64,000 nucleotides of DNA, taken from Bordetella parapertussis. GTDB lineage: Bacteria > Pseudomonadota > Gammaproteobacteria > Burkholderiales > Burkholderiaceae_B. The stretch spans positions 1 to 64,000 of the forward strand of contig CAMDFD010000016.1 in the NCBI GenBank assembly GCA_945897365.1, in the 5' to 3' direction. The translations under genes and the position numbers were made by a program. This document shows, one piece after another, positions 17,911 to 26,743 of this stretch. Position 1 is the stretch's first letter. Every line of letters begins with the position of its first letter. The notes under the pieces were generated by a model. That model ran no database searches and had not been told where the DNA came from. It saw only the letters and a list, made by a program, of their open reading frames with translations.

Positions 17911-18909
17911 TTAAATTTCATTTCTGATACGTTGTGACATCAACTCCGTTGAAATGCCATAACGATCATGCAACGTCGGCAATGCGCCAGCATCCAGAAA
18001 AGCGTCCGGTAGTGCAATAGGTAAATACTTGGGTGCGAGGCGTGAACGCAACAACAGGCTTGCAACCGACTCACCCAGACCACCAATTACCGAATGATTT
18101 TCTGCAACAACCACTAGACGATCAGAACGCTTGACTTCGCGGAGAATCGCTTCTTCATCTAAAGGCTTGATGGTGGGCACATGCAAGACACTCACCCCGA
18201 TGCTGTCCTGTTGAAGTTGCGCAGCGACCTCTAGTGCGCGCATCGTCATAATTCCAGAGGAAATAATCAAGACCTCTTTACCTTCGCGCAGCAGCTTGGC
18301 CAGGCCCAACTCGAACTTGTAGTCGTATTCATCGAGCACGAGCGGCACATTGCCTCTGAGCAACCGCATATACACCGGCCCCTGATGGTCCGCCATCGCA
18401 GGCACTGCCTGCTCAATGTCCAAGGCGTCGCAAGGATCGATGATGGTCAAGCCTGGAATCGCTCGCATCATGGCAATGTCATCTGTCGCTTGGTGGCTGG
18501 GACCATAACCTGTCGTCAAGCCCGGCAATGCCGCACAAATTTTGACATTCAAATTTTCTTCACAAATCACCTGATGAATAAAATCATAGGCACGACGGGT
18601 TGCGAACACAGCATAGCTCGTCGCAAATGGTGTAAGCCCTGTTTTTGCCATACCGCCTGCTGCAGCAAGCAACAACTGCTCTGCCATGCCCATCTGAAAA
18701 AACCGCTCGGGATAGGCTTGCGCAAAAATATGTAGATCTGTGTACTTACTCAGATCCGCCGTCATCCCAACAATATCAGGACGCGACTCGGCGAGAGTGG
18801 CGAGAGCCTTGCCAAAGGGCGCGGCGCGCACGCGCTGACCTTCGGAGGCGATTGAGGCAATCATGGCGGAGGTGGTCAACCGCGGTTTAATAGGTGCGTT
18901 AGCGCTCAT
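17911..18909 (-). CDS. Transketolase, C-terminal subunit (split enzyme)
   Basis: A 332-residue protein with the pyrimidine-binding and C-terminal domains of transketolase and no N-terminal domain. The glutamate that activates thiamine diphosphate is in FFQMGMAEQLLLAAAGGMA; GPSHQATDDIAMMRAIPG is typical. The ATG at 18907-18909 overlaps the stop of the N-terminal subunit gene (ATGA), so the two halves are made together. Split transketolases include the apulose-4-phosphate and sulfofructose enzymes, so an unusual sugar is possible; DXS-like enzymes are excluded by gene length and pairing. Confidence 0.9.
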   Translation of the reverse strand: MSANAPIKPRLTTSAMIASIASEGQRVRAAPFGKALATLAESRPDIVGMTADLSKYTDLHIFAQAYPERFFQMGMAEQLLLAAAGGMAKTGLTPFATSYAVFATRRAYDFIHQVICEENLNVKICAALPGLTTGYGPSHQATDDIAMMRAIPGLTIIDPCDALDIEQAVPAMADHQGPVYMRLLRGNVPLVLDEYDYKFELGLAKLLREGKEVLIISSGIMTMRALEVAAQLQQDSIGVSVLHVPTIKPLDEEAILREVKRSDRLVVVAENHSVIGGLGESVASLLLRSRLAPKYLPIALPDAFLDAGALPTLHDRYGISTELMSQRIRNEI

Positions 18910-19757
18910 GACCGGTCTCCAGGTCCATAGGTTGAATCCAAAATATCCAGTGCTTGCTGCCACTCGGGGGGATCAACACGTATGAAGTGATTTTTTTCAC
19001 GCGCCTCTAGAAAAGGAACGCCCTTACCCATGAGCGTGTCAAAAAGAATGACACGAGGCTTTTTTTCAGTCAGTGCACGTGCAACATCAAATGCATCACG
19101 CACCGCGAAGAGATCATTGCCATCGACACGCTGAACGTGCCATCCAAAAGCCTGCCATTTATCAACCAAAGGTTCAAAACCCATGATCTTTGTCGAGGGA
19201 CCGTCCGCTTGCTGATTGTTGATATCGACCAGACAGATCAGATTGGAAAGCTGATGGTGACTGGCACCGAGCGCCGCCTCCCAAGTCGCACCTTCGTCCA
19301 ACTCACCATCCGACATGGAGTTATAAACAAAGGCATCAATTTTTTGGTGTCTCAAGCCAAGCGCGATCCCCACTCCTATCGCTAGGCCCTGACCAAGAGA
19401 GCCACCAGAGATTTCCATGCCGGGCGTGTAAGTCGCCATTCCAGACATGGGGAGTCGGCTGTCATCGCCGCCATACGTGTCCATTTCCTCTGCGGAAATG
19501 ATCTCTGCCTCTAAAAGCGCTGCGTAATGCGCAATCGCGTAATGTCCATGAGAAAGCAAAAATCGGTCGCGGTGCTCCCAATCCGGATCTTCAGGTTTGA
19601 ATTTCATGGCATGACAATACGCCACAGCAAGCACATCCGCATATCCGAGCGCTTGACCCACATAACCCTGGCCTTGAATCTCACCCATTTGGACTGAATA
19701 CCGCCGAATCCTATAAGCGCTATCAGCCAAAGCGTGATCAGTTGGTTTTTGCTTCAT
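18906..19757 (-). CDS. Transketolase, N-terminal subunit (split enzyme)
   Basis: A 283-residue protein equal to the thiamine-diphosphate-binding domain of transketolase. The histidine of FLLSHGHYAIAHYA and the motif DGELDEGATWEAA with DINNQQADG are present; the residue before DGE is Ser (MSDGE) where the usual motif has Gly (GDGE). It is the first gene of the operon that continues to the dehydratase at 10043. GAGGAAG lies about ten bases before the ATG. It shares a 268-base divergent control region with the LysR gene on the other side, the likely regulator. Confidence 0.9.
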   Translation of the reverse strand: MKQKPTDHALADSAYRIRRYSVQMGEIQGQGYVGQALGYADVLAVAYCHAMKFKPEDPDWEHRDRFLLSHGHYAIAHYAALLEAEIISAEEMDTYGGDDSRLPMSGMATYTPGMEISGGSLGQGLAIGVGIALGLRHQKIDAFVYNSMSDGELDEGATWEAALGASHHQLSNLICLVDINNQQADGPSTKIMGFEPLVDKWQAFGWHVQRVDGNDLFAVRDAFDVARALTEKKPRVILFDTLMGKGVPFLEAREKNHFIRVDPPEWQQALDILDSTYGPGDRS

Positions 19758-19912
19758 CGCGATTAGACTTCCTCGTCATTAACACATCTTTAGCAGAGCT
19801 CTTTACAGCTTTCAATCAAGTCATTGTTTACCTTTAGAGAGCGATCGCCGTTATACGGCCATGGCCACCATGAAAGGGATTCGTTTGAGCTTGCTTGTCT
19901 CCGTTTGCTTGT

Positions 19913-19926
19913 CTGAGTTAACTCAG
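19913..19926. promoter_or_regulatory. Perfect 14-base palindrome in the divergent control region
   Basis: CTGAGTTAACTCAG is a perfect palindrome 156-169 bases upstream of the split-transketolase start and about 100 bases upstream of the LysR start. It is a candidate operator; no protein is assigned. Confidence 0.4.
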
Positions 19927-19996
19927 TGCATTCGTGTTTTATCCCAATACTATCAACTCGACAGAACGAAAACAAATGAATAATTTAGTCTTATAG

Positions 19997-20011
19997 ATGA
20001 ATTTAATTCAT
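19997..20011. promoter_or_regulatory. Candidate LysR-type operator upstream of the LysR gene
   Basis: ATGAATTTAATTCAT is a perfect 15-base inverted repeat ending 14 bases before the LysR start at 20026. It contains a T-N11-A core as in LysR-type sites and is well placed for autoregulation. Confidence 0.5.
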
Positions 20012-20025
20012 GTTAAAAACGAACA

Positions 20026-20931
20026 ATGAGAAAAATTCCCCCGCTTAAATCCGTTCAAGCGTTCGAGGCCGCCTCGCGCCTTGGATCTTTTGTTGCCGCT
20101 GCAGACGAGTTGCATCTGACTCCCTCTGCGATCAGCCACCAAATTCGGACGCTTGAGCAGAGGCTAGGGATCGCCTTATTTCATCGTGCGCATCGCAGCG
20201 TAGAGTTAACCGATATCGGACGTCGTTACGCAGAGTCAGTCTCTGAGGCACTCAATCTAATCGAGTCTAGTACTCGCAGCATTGAGAGAGCTGGCAAAAG
20301 CGATATCCTGACGATTCATAGCGTTCCCAGCATCGCGGCTCAGTGGCTCATGCCAAGACTTTCCAGATTTTCTGCCATGCATGCAGATATCGATGTGCGC
20401 TTGAACGCATCGTCTGCACCCGTTGACCTTGCCGCAGGAGAGGCAGATTTCGATATCCGTTACGGGCATTTTTTCCCGGATGCTGGCGTGATGGTCGAAC
20501 CCTTCCCTGCGGAAACAATTGTGGTGAATTGCTCCCGCTCAATGATGTCGGGGCGTCTTCAATCAAAAGGGGCGTTTACCTTTAATGGCAAAACGTTGAT
20601 TCACACAGAAGTGAACAAATACACTTGGAGAGATTGGTCCAAGGAACATCCAGAACACAATTTGGATCTTGAACGAGGCCCACGTTTTGATCGTTCATTT
20701 ATGGCGATTAACTGTGCAGTAGACGGCCTCGGTATTGCGTTGGAAAGCACACTACTCATCGAACGAGAACTGGAAAGTAAAAAGCTCGTCATGCCCTTTG
20801 GACCAGAGGGTCCTCAAATTGTCTGTCATCAACTGACATACCTCAAATCCAAAGGGCACGTGCAAAAAATGAAAGCTTTCCGTGAATGGCTGTTTGATGA
20901 ACTGAACCAATCCATGGCTAATCTAGGCTAG
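20026..20931 (+). CDS. LysR-family transcriptional regulator, GcvA-like
   Basis: A 301-residue regulator. The N-terminal winged helix (KSVQAFEAASRLGSFVAAADELHLTPSAISHQIR in pieces, recognition helix about residues 32-45) is followed by an effector domain with the GcvA-group features (SVPSIAAQWLMPRLSRF, EADFDIRYG, INCAVDGLGIALE). It is divergent from the transketolase/TRAP operon and probably controls it, in response to the imported acid or an intermediate. Two palindromes lie in the shared upstream region. Confidence 0.92.
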   Translation: MRKIPPLKSVQAFEAASRLGSFVAAADELHLTPSAISHQIRTLEQRLGIALFHRAHRSVELTDIGRRYAESVSEALNLIESSTRSIERAGKSDILTIHSVPSIAAQWLMPRLSRFSAMHADIDVRLNASSAPVDLAAGEADFDIRYGHFFPDAGVMVEPFPAETIVVNCSRSMMSGRLQSKGAFTFNGKTLIHTEVNKYTWRDWSKEHPEHNLDLERGPRFDRSFMAINCAVDGLGIALESTLLIERELESKKLVMPFGPEGPQIVCHQLTYLKSKGHVQKMKAFREWLFDELNQSMANLG

Positions 20932-20965
20932 CTCCCTGATACTTTCAATGCAGCGTCAGAACTCT

Positions 20966-22015
20966 TTAAAATAAAAATACACCTTTACCCGACGTTTGCT
21001 TATCAAAAAGCTGATACGCCTGAACTGCATCCTCAAACCCCCAGCGATGGGTAAAAAGAGCATCAACATCCACGCCACGATCGGCAACAAATCTTGCGCA
21101 GTCACCTTGACCAACCGTTGAAAACGTCCATGAGCCAATAATCGTCACTTGGCGGCGTAACAAGTCCGGACTCACATCAAGCGATACGCTACCACCTTCA
21201 CCCACAAAACAAGCCTTGCCCCACGTACGCACGCACTGAACAGATTGTTTGCGTGCCAAAGGAGATGAGGAAGCATCCATGGAGGCATGCGCACCCAACC
21301 CATGCGTTAGCTGCTTAATTGCTTGCACAGGATCATCTTTGGAGGGATTGATCACAGCATCCGCACCCAACTCTTTGGCACGCGCCAAACGCTCCTCGCT
21401 CACGTCCAGCGCAATCACCCGCGCACCCAAGGCATGAGCCAACTGTGTCGAGGACAGACCAACGGGACCTTGTCCGAAAATCGCGATCGTTTGACCGCCA
21501 TTTAAATCAAGACGATGTAGAGCCCCCCAAGCCGTCCCTGTACCACAAGCAATCGCAGCGCCCGTTTCAAACGTCAACTCTTCAGGTAATTCAACAATCG
21601 TGCTTGCTGGGCACTTCATGTATTTCGCATGTGAGCCGTGACCGGTGACGCCGTAGACTTCTTTAACACCTTCGTCACAAAGCTGCATCCATCCCGTCGA
21701 GCAGTGGGGGCACGCACCACAACCTCGATAGTGATGCACCATGGCACGCTGGCCCAAATAGGCGCGCTTCGGGCTGACCCCGGACCCAACAGCAACCACC
21801 ACGCCACATGGTTCATGTCCCGCTACGACTGGAGGCGCATCACCATAGCCGAGCGCCCTGATCGCCTCACCACGCGGGGAACGATAAAACTTAAGGTCGC
21901 TTCCGCACATGCCTGAGGCTTTGATCTCAAGGACAACCTCATCAGGACCCGGTGAAGGATCTGGAAAATCCAGATACTCAATTTTGCTATCCCCCACAAA
22001 TACAATCCCTTTCAT
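20966..22015 (-). CDS. Zinc-dependent alcohol dehydrogenase family protein
   Basis: A 349-residue medium-chain dehydrogenase. Catalytic zinc ligands Cys37, His67 and Glu68 (GHEP), structural zinc cysteines 99, 102, 105 and 113, and an NAD-binding region with FGQGPVGLSSTQLAHALGA. It would oxidise an alcohol or sugar/polyol group. It lies downstream of the GMC oxidoreductase gene on the same strand (92-base gap), and convergent with the LysR gene. It may add an oxidation step to the neighbouring sugar-acid route, but this is only proximity. Confidence 0.92.
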   Translation of the reverse strand: MKGIVFVGDSKIEYLDFPDPSPGPDEVVLEIKASGMCGSDLKFYRSPRGEAIRALGYGDAPPVVAGHEPCGVVVAVGSGVSPKRAYLGQRAMVHHYRGCGACPHCSTGWMQLCDEGVKEVYGVTGHGSHAKYMKCPASTIVELPEELTFETGAAIACGTGTAWGALHRLDLNGGQTIAIFGQGPVGLSSTQLAHALGARVIALDVSEERLARAKELGADAVINPSKDDPVQAIKQLTHGLGAHASMDASSSPLARKQSVQCVRTWGKACFVGEGGSVSLDVSPDLLRRQVTIIGSWTFSTVGQGDCARFVADRGVDVDALFTHRWGFEDAVQAYQLFDKQTSGKGVFLF

Positions 22016-22106
22016 TGCATGGCTCCTCGTTGGATTTTTAATTTATATGTGTATAACATTAAGACGGGGATTGCGCAGCCCACCGATGCACTAAACAACA
22101 CTCGTT

Positions 22107-23723
22107 TTAATCAAGCACACGATCTTCCAAAATCATCTGCGAAGCCCGCTCAGCAATCATGATGACAGGCGCACTCGTATTGCCGCTTGGCACTTGCGGC
22201 ATGACAGAAGCATCTACGATGCGCAGCCCCGCAAGCCCTTTTACGCGCAAGCGGTGATCCACCACGCCATGTTCATCTGGTCCCATCCGGCATGTGCCAA
22301 CCGGGTGATACATCGTCTGCGACTGCTCACGGATGTATTGCTCAAAATCACGTTCCGTCACGCACTCGGGACCGGGCAAAGACTCTGCCCTGACATGCTC
22401 TTTAAAAGGCGAAGTCTGGTAGATCTGACGAATAATCTTAAGACCCACGATCAACGGTTTAACGTCGCGCTCATCAGCCAGATAGTTTGCAAACATCCGT
22501 GGTGCCTGACGAAAATCTGCTGACTGCAGCGTCAAGCTCCCTTTTGAATAGACATGCAACAAGCCGCACGAGGCTGTGATCGCAGGCGCTTTATCGGCTC
22601 GGTACATACCGCTTGCACCCAGCATACTGAAGGGCCGCATTTGCATTTGTAGATCGACTCGATCACTATTGACACCAGAGCGCGCAAAAAGTCCAACTTG
22701 CGCCGCAGCGGAGTTGAGCAAACCTTTTTTAGACACCAGATAACGTAGGACCTCAGGGATCATCCTCACATTGCTGGAAATTTTATGATTGATGGAAAAC
22801 ACGGGATCCACACTTGCCAGACTATGCACATAGACATGATCGTGCAAGTTCATCCCCACCCCAGGTGCATGATGCAACACCGAAATGCCATGCTCACGGA
22901 GATGATCGGCAGGTCCAACGCCCGAGAGCATCAAGATCTGCGGCGTATTAATCGCACCCCCTGACAAAATCACCTCGCCTGCACCAATATTCATCAGCTG
23001 ACCGTTGATGAAACAACGTACCCCAATCGCTTTTTTACCCTCAAACAAGATACGCTCCACCAAGGCGTTGACCATGACCGTTAAGTTTGGACGCTTGCGG
23101 ATGGGATGTAGAAAAGAACGTGCGGCTGAGGCGCGCACACCCTTGTGGATCATCAACTGCACATAGCCCACCCCTTCCTGGGTCACGCCATTAAAATCAT
23201 CGTTAGGGCGGATGCCAGCATTGATAGCCGCAGCCACAAAAGCTTGTGACGCTTCATGCGGCTCCTCAAGAGCAGAGACTCTGAGCTCGCCCTTTGCGCC
23301 ATGATAGGTGGACGCTCCCGCAAAGTGACACTCGGTACTTTTAAAGGCAGGCAACACATCGGACCAACCCCAGCCCGGATTACCGGCATCACGCCAGGCA
23401 TCGTAATCCTCGGAGGCACCACGCATGTAAACATGACCATTGATACTGCTCGAGCCACCCAAGGTTTTCCCACGCGGCCAACCGATTCTGCGTCCGTTTA
23501 AGCCAGGTTCAGGTTCGGTCTGGTAGCACCAGGACACCTCAGGATTGTTCACAACCCTGGGTACACCCGCAGGTATTTTGAGCCAAGGATTTGTATCCTC
23601 GGGACCTGCCTCAAGCAGCAACACCCGGTTGGATGGGTCAGCGGACAATCTATTCGCTAGCACGCAGCCAGCAGACCCCGCACCAATAATCACGAAATCG
23701 TAATGTGAATTTAGTTCTAACAT
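22107..23723 (-). CDS. GMC family FAD-dependent oxidoreductase (choline dehydrogenase-like)
   Basis: A 538-residue flavoprotein. The FAD-binding GAGSAG (residues 14-19), the GMC signatures (WPRGKTLGGSSSINGHVYMRG and GAINTPQILMLSGVG, each quoted in part) and the C-terminal histidine motif YHPVGTCRMG are present. It oxidises an alcohol group to aldehyde or ketone and passes electrons to oxygen or a quinone/cytochrome acceptor. The ATG at 23721-23723 was chosen; a GTG four codons upstream is the alternative, and neither has a strong ribosome site. It is divergent from the Bug receptor gene at 24005. Confidence 0.93.
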   Translation of the reverse strand: MLELNSHYDFVIIGAGSAGCVLANRLSADPSNRVLLLEAGPEDTNPWLKIPAGVPRVVNNPEVSWCYQTEPEPGLNGRRIGWPRGKTLGGSSSINGHVYMRGASEDYDAWRDAGNPGWGWSDVLPAFKSTECHFAGASTYHGAKGELRVSALEEPHEASQAFVAAAINAGIRPNDDFNGVTQEGVGYVQLMIHKGVRASAARSFLHPIRKRPNLTVMVNALVERILFEGKKAIGVRCFINGQLMNIGAGEVILSGGAINTPQILMLSGVGPADHLREHGISVLHHAPGVGMNLHDHVYVHSLASVDPVFSINHKISSNVRMIPEVLRYLVSKKGLLNSAAAQVGLFARSGVNSDRVDLQMQMRPFSMLGASGMYRADKAPAITASCGLLHVYSKGSLTLQSADFRQAPRMFANYLADERDVKPLIVGLKIIRQIYQTSPFKEHVRAESLPGPECVTERDFEQYIREQSQTMYHPVGTCRMGPDEHGVVDHRLRVKGLAGLRIVDASVMPQVPSGNTSAPVIMIAERASQMILEDRVLD

Positions 23724-23887
23724 CACCAACCACACGTATGTCTAAGGGGTTTAATTACATTGACTAAACTAGGATTTTTTATCCAAGGTTTTCGCATTGG
23801 CGACTTAAAAACAATTAACGCCAGTCATATTCTATGTGGATTCTATTTCTTACCTCAAAAAAATCTCAATACTTTCACATTCATAAT

Positions 23888-23902
23888 GATAAAAATTTTA
23901 TC
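23888..23902. promoter_or_regulatory. GATAAAA/TTTTATC inverted repeat upstream of the Bug-amidase operon
   Basis: GATAAAAATTTTATC is a 15-base palindrome with one central base, 103 bases before the Bug receptor start. Related TTTATC/GATAAA repeats occur at 28675, 34896 and, imperfectly, near 36765. Confidence 0.4.
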
Positions 23903-24004
23903 TTTTGATGATATAAAAGTATGCTCACAATAGAAGTTCTCATTACTATTATCAAAGATGTGATCAGTACCTTCCTTCATTTCAACCTTCAGACGAGGTT
24001 CATC

Positions 24005-25000
24005 ATGCACACTAAACGCCGTACACTAAAATCGATTTCAGCCTTGTGCGCAATCGGCGCTATTGGCAGTATTGTCGGAATGAGTTCAGCTTTCGCACAA
24101 GCAAACAAATGGCCTGATAAACCCGTTCGGATCGTGGTTCCTTTTGCGCCAGGTGGCAGTAATGACATTATTGCCAGACGATTAGCCGAAAACTTGCGAC
24201 AAAGCTTGGGTCAACCTTTTCTGATTGAGAACAAACCAGGTGCTGGTAGCGTGGTCGGTGCAAACTATGTTGCTAAATCTGCTCCAGATGGCTATACGAT
24301 TTTATTTGTGTCAGGTTCACTTGCCACAACCGCAGGCGCTCAAAAAACACCCTACGATGCTAAAGTCGCATTCGAACCAATCACCACTGTGGCTGAGTCA
24401 CCCTTTGTATTGCTGACCCGAGAGGGCTTTCCAGCTAAAAACGTCAAAGAACTCATCGCGTATATCAAAGCCAACCCTGGCAAAGTCAATTATGGAACAG
24501 CCGGCATTGGCGATAATGCTCAATTGATGACGGAGTTACTTGCTAAAGAAGTAGGCGGACTCAAAATGCAATCCATCGCCTACAAGGGCATTAGCCCAGC
24601 ACAACTTGATCTCGTCGCTGGTCGTACCGACTTTCTCTTCACGACTGTTGCTTCAATTAAAGGCACTTCAGCAGATGCACTTCCAAAGATTGCCTTCACT
24701 GGCGCAACACGCGACCCTGACTATCCCAATATTCCTACCGTCAAAGAACAAACAGGATTGGACTACGTCGTCACGATCTGGTGGGGTGCCTTTGGTCCAG
24801 CAGGGATGGATAAAAAAGCTCGCGACATCCTGAATGTTGAAATTAAAAAAGCGGTCTCGACACCTGAGTTTAAAAAGTTTCTCGAAACACTCGGCGCTCG
24901 CTCTTCCACTTCATCACCTGACGAACTCCGTGCGCTTTTAGCAAAGGATGTTGATCGCTGGACTGCGACAGCTGAAGCCATCGGCATTCGTCAAAAATAA
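24005..25000 (+). CDS. Bug family tripartite tricarboxylate transporter substrate-binding protein
   Basis: A 331-residue periplasmic receptor. The ATG at 24005 has GAGG seven bases upstream and gives a signal peptide ending near AFA-QA (residue 33); the open frame from 23921 is rejected. Family marks are PVRIVVPFAPGGSNDIIARR and ENKPGAGSVVGANYVAKSAPDGYT. Bug proteins bind carboxylates, amides or cyclic compounds between two lobes. It heads an operon with an amidase and an isochorismatase-type hydrolase, which suggests the ligand is an amide or a ring-opened heterocycle. Confidence 0.93.
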   Translation: MHTKRRTLKSISALCAIGAIGSIVGMSSAFAQANKWPDKPVRIVVPFAPGGSNDIIARRLAENLRQSLGQPFLIENKPGAGSVVGANYVAKSAPDGYTILFVSGSLATTAGAQKTPYDAKVAFEPITTVAESPFVLLTREGFPAKNVKELIAYIKANPGKVNYGTAGIGDNAQLMTELLAKEVGGLKMQSIAYKGISPAQLDLVAGRTDFLFTTVASIKGTSADALPKIAFTGATRDPDYPNIPTVKEQTGLDYVVTIWWGAFGPAGMDKKARDILNVEIKKAVSTPEFKKFLETLGARSSTSSPDELRALLAKDVDRWTATAEAIGIRQK

Positions 25001-25031
25001 AAGTCCGTGAATAAACACTCTGGAAACCAAC

Positions 25032-26702
25032 ATGACCACCAGTAGACAAAATGAACAAGAGGATTTCTTAAGTCTTGTCGGCGAGTATATTTCCGAAAGT
25101 ACTGCCAATATGCACGGTATGACTTCAAGAACAGATCCCAAAATTTTGGCCAATGAAGCGATACGACTGAATCGTGACGCCAGACTGGCAACAGATGCAG
25201 GGATCAATCCGTTCTATCAGCCAACTAGTTTTCAGAGTGTATTGAAAAAAGAGGCCGACGTTCTACGTGTCGGTTCCCCTGCCCTCAACCAAAGAAACAC
25301 GACAAGCTCACCTCAACAATCCTCTAGCTTTCCTTCTCTTGTTGAGACGGCCCAACGTTTGCGTGATGGTCAAGTCACAAGCATGGAACTGACCCAAGTA
25401 GCGGTCAGCAGAGCCATACAAACTCAGCCAGCTCTTAATGCATTTCTTGAAATATGGGCTGAAAAAGCGCTAGAGACTGCGCATCTTAGAGACAAGGAAT
25501 TGCAAGCCGGTCATGATCGCGGATTGCTTCATGGCATTCCGCTCGCGCACAAGGATTGTTTCAATATCATTGGGCACTCGGCAACGATTGGTTCTAAAGC
25601 TCGCATGTCAGCTCCTAGCCAAGATAATGCACGCGTCATCGAACTGCTTGATCAGCAAGGTTCTGTCAATATTGGTACGCTTAATCTGAGCGAAATGGTT
25701 GCAGGACCAACAGGACAAAATCCTATCTTTGGTGATTGCTGCAATGCTATAGATCCAAACAGAATTTCTGGCGGTTCCTCAAGCGGCTCAGGCTCGGCTG
25801 TTGCCTCGGGTGCAGTATTTGCTTCAATGGGTAGCGATACTGGGGGTTCCATCCGCATCCCAGCATCCGTCAATGGCTTGTACGGACTGAAGCCTACCTA
25901 CGGAAGGATTTCTCGTGCTGGCTGCTTTCCCCGCGCATATTCCGTAGATTGCCCCGGCCCGCTCACGCGATCTGCACAAGATTGCGCTGCGTTGCTCCAA
26001 GCCGTTGCTGGACATGACCCCAATGATCCATCTACGTTATCAACTGAGGTACCAGATTATTTAGGGCTCTTAGATGTTGCGGGACTTGGAAGTCGAGTCG
26101 CAACACTCAGCTTTGCTAAAGATGAACGTTACGACCCGCAAATCAACCAAGTTTTTGAAAATTTCATTAGCCATATACAAGGTCAGTTTGGCGAGGTTAG
26201 TCATGTGACCTATCCAGAAGTCAATCGCTGCAATGCATTAAGCGAAGTGATCTCAAAAGTCGAGGCTGCAGCCGTCCACGGACAGTGGATGCGAAAAAAT
26301 CCTCAGGCTTACTCACAAGCCGTATTCACCAGAACTGAGACAGGCTTGCACATACCCGCCGTTCGTTACATGGAATCGCTCATCTTTCGACTGGATATAT
26401 TGGAATCCTTTATACGTGAACAATTGCGTGATGTTGATTTGTTAATTTGTCCAACCATCCCCATCCCAACACCACTTCGAAGCGAGATTGATCTTGAACG
26501 ACCAGAGGTGACGCTTAATACTGTGGTTGCATTAACTCGGCTCACTCGCCCTTTTAACTATCTCGGGCTACCGGCCCTGACCATGCCGATTGGACGCGAC
26601 GCAAACGGCATGCCGGTTGGGGCACAAATTATTGGTCGACCCTTAGCTGAGGCCAGAATCCTCTCGTTTGCACACCTCATCTCTCAAACGATGAGTACTT
26701 AA
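25032..26702 (+). CDS. Amidase, amidase-signature family
   Basis: A 556-residue serine hydrolase. The Ser-cisSer-Lys triad is visible: Lys174 (LAHKD), the cis-serine in GGSSSGSG (247-254) and the nucleophile Ser273 (GSDTGGSIR). The first hundred residues form an N-terminal extension before the normal family start, with a Ser/Gln-rich linker at about 86-100; this part has no motif I know. It would hydrolyse an amide or ureido bond. GGA lies near the ATG and the gene follows the Bug receptor by 31 bases. Confidence 0.92.
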   Translation: MTTSRQNEQEDFLSLVGEYISESTANMHGMTSRTDPKILANEAIRLNRDARLATDAGINPFYQPTSFQSVLKKEADVLRVGSPALNQRNTTSSPQQSSSFPSLVETAQRLRDGQVTSMELTQVAVSRAIQTQPALNAFLEIWAEKALETAHLRDKELQAGHDRGLLHGIPLAHKDCFNIIGHSATIGSKARMSAPSQDNARVIELLDQQGSVNIGTLNLSEMVAGPTGQNPIFGDCCNAIDPNRISGGSSSGSGSAVASGAVFASMGSDTGGSIRIPASVNGLYGLKPTYGRISRAGCFPRAYSVDCPGPLTRSAQDCAALLQAVAGHDPNDPSTLSTEVPDYLGLLDVAGLGSRVATLSFAKDERYDPQINQVFENFISHIQGQFGEVSHVTYPEVNRCNALSEVISKVEAAAVHGQWMRKNPQAYSQAVFTRTETGLHIPAVRYMESLIFRLDILESFIREQLRDVDLLICPTIPIPTPLRSEIDLERPEVTLNTVVALTRLTRPFNYLGLPALTMPIGRDANGMPVGAQIIGRPLAEARILSFAHLISQTMST

Positions 26703-26743
26703 ACACATCATTCCTTTTTGAATCACTCAATCATGAGCGAACT

